A stretch of 64,000 bases of DNA from Onchidella celtica (Eukaryota; Mollusca; Gastropoda; Systellommatophora; Onchidiidae), in assembly GCA_963931925.1 (NCBI GenBank), contig OZ007567.1, forward strand, positions 88,607,498 through 88,671,497. The letters run 5' to 3'. Position 1 is the first letter of the stretch. Every line of letters begins with the position of its first letter. This document shows, piece after piece, positions 60,880 through 64,000 of the stretch. A model generated the notes under the pieces. It made no database searches and had not been told where the DNA came from. It was given only the letters and a program-made list of their open reading frames with translations. The translations under genes and the position numbers were made by a program.

Positions 60880-63139
60880 ATGGAATTGCTCCTGCCTTTC
60901 ATCGGGGAGACAAGTGTTCCGCTGTGGTTATTGCTTGTCATCGCACTCTTGACGCTACTGTACCTGTAAGTAATGAGGAAGTGCGATGAGTGTATGTAGG
61001 CCTATTATGGAAAATCCTGGACTGGGGATTCTTTTGCAAAAATGGGGAGGAGTTCCATTTGAGTTGTTAGACAGTAGGGATACTACAAGGATTTGACTTC
61101 AGGAGAGTCCATGAGCGAGGCTCATCCCCGCTTTCAAGATCTCCACAGTCATTGCTCATTTGTCGTCCGTATGCTTGTGTTTATGAGTAGATCTGTTGTC
61201 AAACAGCTTTGCATATTTCTTCCATATTAATATTGTCACATGTTCTTGATGGAAAGATAAGTTTCATCCTATGTATGGTCAGAGGTTATTAAAAATTCCC
61301 AAAACATGCCAATGAAACAATCCTGAAACATGCCAGGTGAAATGTCTATATTCTATGCCCTCACCCAGTATCAAACCCATTAGGCCTACCTGTAGAATAA
61401 TCTCCACAGGTTCAAATTTGTAAAATGAATAATATAATATATATATTATACAATATAATCTATCATGCTCTTTCAGTACATTATATTTTCAAATTCTTCT
61501 CTGTCCAAACAAACAAACAAAATGACACATTTGCTGAACAGAGGAAAGGCTATCTCACTAGGGCATAAGTGGATCTTGTTATCAGTGGACAGTGATTTGA
61601 TTTTGTTTTGCAGGGCACTTCACCTTAGCATGAAGCTTTGCCAAACTGCCCTACATTATGTTTTCTCTTGTTTGTATCCACAGATATGGTTCATATCCCT
61701 TTAACGCATGGACAAATCTGGGTGTGCCTGGTCCAAAGCCTACCATATTTGTGGGGAATATTCCTGAACTCTTTGGACCAGAGAGTTCTAAGGCAGCATT
61801 TGCCAAGTGGCATTCCCTATACGGACGTGTCTATGGGATTTACTATTTCAGAATTCCCACACTGGTCATAACCGAACCTGAACTAATTAAGCAAGTGATG
61901 GTGAAGGATTTTAACAAATTCCGAAATCGTCTGTCCTATAGTAATAACGCTCTACTTAATCGTGAAGCAGAAAGTGGAGTGTTTTTTGCTGAAGGTGAAG
62001 ACTGGAAGAGAATACGCAGAATTGTAACCCCTTGTTTCAGTATTGCCAAAATTAAGTCAATGACTCCGGTGGTCAACAGGAGTGCTATTCGCCTTGGGGA
62101 GCATGTACTTAACAGTGCAAAAAATGGGGTCCCTGTGGATGCCAAGCTGTTGTATGGGGCATTATCTCTGGATGTTGTCACAGGTACTGGATTTAGCATT
62201 GATGTGGATTCTGTCAGCAATTTGGATGAACCTTTCACCAGACATGGTCGTAGTCTTTTCATTTACAAGAAATATATTAAGCCCATAACACTGCTGGTTT
62301 CTGCATTCCCAAAAATTGCATATCCAATTACCAAAGCCCTCAATGTGGGATTTTTCAAAAATGAAGATATGACCTTCTTTGAGGAAAACATCATTCGCAT
62401 GGTGAAAGACAGAGAACAAGAAGCTAAAGAGGGTAGTAACAGAAAACGAATTGACTTCCTTCAGTTCATGACTAATGCTATGAATGGCACTTCAGATACC
62501 ACAGAAAGCGCTGGGAAACTGAGTCTAGCTGAGGTTGTTGGGCAAGGAATCATCATATTCATTGCAGGGTATGAAACAGCTTCCAGTACGTTGCAGTTTT
62601 TATCATATGAATTGGGAAAACATCCAGCAGTCCTCAACAAGATTATTGAGGAAATTGATAATATTGTTGGCAAGGAGGAACCAACATATGATACATGTCA
62701 GAACTTGAAGTACATGGAAGCTGCAATTAATGAAACTTTGAGAATGTATCCTCCACTCTCTGTTATCACTAGACAGGTTACAGAGCCAACGACATTGAAC
62801 GGAATAAACTTGGCTCCTGGAACTGGTATTGCAATACCCCTGTATAATATTGGACGTGACCCAGAATTCTGGGAGAATCCCAATGATTTCTGGCCTGAAC
62901 GATTTCTGGAGGAGAAGTCATCTAGCTTGCCAGACCCAATTACCTATATCCCTTTTGGTACTGGTCCTCGAATTTGTGTTGGAATGAACTTGGGCATGCT
63001 GGAAATGAAATTGGCGTTGATTCAGGTTCTGAGAAGGGTGACCATTACAAAGGCAACTCCAGAAAATCTTCATATCAATGACTTTACGTCAATACTGCAA
63101 CCTTCAGAGCGAATAATGATACATGTTACACCACGCTAA
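60880..63139 (+). CDS. Cytochrome P450, CYP3 clan (two exons)
   Basis: Exon 1 (60880-60965) codes an N-terminal membrane anchor, MELLLPFIGETSVPLWLLLV, then a leucine-rich stretch. Donor GTAAGT follows; the acceptor TATCCACAG ends at 61683; exon 2 is 61684-63139. Joining restores a split Leu codon and gives LLYL-YGSYPFNAW, matching the CYP3A N-terminus in position. The 513-residue product has the usual length: PGP hinge near 44-46, C-helix WKRIR (136-140), I-helix AGYET (323-327), K-helix ETLR (379-382), WPERF (432-436) and heme loop FGTGPRICVG (453-462) with ligand Cys460. It is predicted to be an ER-bound mono-oxygenase using P450 reductase; the substrate cannot be read from sequence. The whole body is one exon, unlike the many-exon CYP3 genes of vertebrates. 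An upstream acceptor near 61614 would lead into a stop and is excluded. Confidence 0.93.
60966..61683 (+). other. P450 intron 1 (718 bp)
   Basis: Bounded by GTAAGT and CCACAG, phase 2. Contains an AT-dinucleotide stretch near 61428-61455 and a decoy acceptor TTTTGTTTTGCAG ending near 61614. Confidence 0.85.
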
Positions 63140-63511
63140 AAAGTGGAAAGCTTATCATTACACGTGAAGCTCATTGGTATTGCCATCTAAAACGTAATTT
63201 TGGAATGATTGTACTCACAACTAAGAGAGAAATGCATTCCATATCTTTAATAGCTGCAGTTCAATAGATGAAAAAGTGAAGAATTTAGAGATGGTGTCAG
63301 AATTTTAATTTTGCTATTGAGTAGGTGAATGTTGTGGAAGACATTTTTACACTCATTACATAACACTAATAGCATTACAATAACAAAATTATTTAAATTG
63401 CATAGTACTTACAGTATTAAAATTACTTAAATTAGTTAGTGCTTACCATAGTTAATACTTCAAACATGTAATAAAATTGCTTTTATATTAGTTAGTACCG
63501 GTACTTTCAAT

Positions 63512-63536
63512 AATAAAGCTGTATGTATTTAATAAA
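63512..63536 (+). terminator. P450 polyadenylation signals
   Basis: Two AATAAA hexamers, 63512-63517 and 63531-63536, about 370-400 bases after the P450 stop. They give a plausible short 3' UTR. Confidence 0.65.
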
Positions 63537-63539
63537 CTT

Positions 63540-64000
63540 GTAAGTTTCTAGATGAGTTTGCTCATAAACATGTCCTCAAATATTTCGGTCAGTTTCTATT
63601 TTGTTAATTTGAAATACACACACATACTTAATTTATATTAAAATATTTTTTCTTGCTTTAATCATTAATTAAGGGAAAGAATTCAAGCTTTTTAGTACAT
63701 GTAATTGTAATACACTTTTGTGCAGTCTATATTTGGCTAATAGTATGCAGTTTATTGTCGAGTCTACTTAAGTGACTTTAAAAGTCATCTGCCTATCGGT
63801 GTAGAAGATTTTCAAACAGATTCCTACAGCATTATCTTGTCATTTCATTACTTTCTATTGTGTATGTTCTTGCACAGGTAAAAAATTTGTGACACGAGTA
63901 ACTGACTACTTCTAATGTTCGTGTTACTTTTATAAGACTTTAGTGATGGATGTGTTGATGGTTTTAATGTTTTAAATTATTATCAGACCCCAAGTGCTTT
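63540..64000. other. Downstream intergenic sequence
   Basis: AT-rich to the window end with no recognised feature. Confidence 0.5.

Noticed and set aside
61598..61683. Alternative P450 acceptor at about 61614 giving a longer exon 2
   Set aside because: Joined to exon 1, it reads into a stop shortly after 61683; the acceptor ending at 61683 restores the expected CYP3 N-terminus.

Overview
This is eukaryotic, intron-bearing animal DNA: AT-rich, with low gene density, abundant microsatellites (CT, GTT, GATA, long G runs) and many mobile-element remnants. The style of the tRNA-derived SINE, a 5-HT4-like amine receptor and a CYP3-clan P450 suggest a lophotrochozoan, most likely a gastropod mollusc. 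That placement is inference. There is no bacterial or viral gene organisation.

Layout. 0-20 kb is mostly non-coding. It holds a SINE with perfect 14-bp target-site duplications (750-1221), a 235-bp CT array, a second tRNA-like SINE head (11.1 kb), an inverted pair of dispersed repeats (11.2 and 14.3 kb) and a 61-bp minisatellite (14.8-15.07 kb). 20.6-22.1 kb carries an intronless class A GPCR very like vertebrate 5-HT4 serotonin receptors. Its frame stays open for 82 codons after the TGA stop. 26.29-28.64 kb is a P-element/THAP9-family DNA transposon with terminal inverted repeats, subterminal repeats and a target duplication. Its transposase is 5'-deleted and broken by stops. 35.36-37.54 kb is a 5'-truncated jockey/L2-like LINE on the minus strand, with one nonsense codon and one homopolymer frameshift. 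42.4-44.1 kb and 48.3-48.7 kb hold two copies of a dispersed repeat; one has been split by a short hairpin-plus-(CT)n cassette, which recurs at 43.4 kb. 46.63-47.36 kb has the ends expected of a non-autonomous Helitron.

53.3-63.6 kb is the most gene-like part. It contains a minus-strand acidic ORF, a 45-bp palindrome in an 8-bp duplication (a hAT-like insertion reduced to its ends), a CCAAT/ETS/YY1-like promoter with a splice donor, an intact exon coding for the C-terminal half of a P-element transposase, a minus-strand promoter with a donor at 58.8-59.0 kb, and a two-exon CYP3-clan cytochrome P450 (60880-60965 joined to 61684-63139) with polyadenylation signals.

The confident host genes are the receptor (amine signalling at the plasma membrane) and the P450 (ER mono-oxygenase). 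They are unrelated and separately transcribed. The rest of the recognisable coding DNA comes from transposons. Points most worth a second look are the receptor tail beyond the stop, the possible domesticated P-element exon, the mobile CT cassette with its empty-site copy, the solo-ends hAT palindrome and the P450 whose body is one uninterrupted exon.
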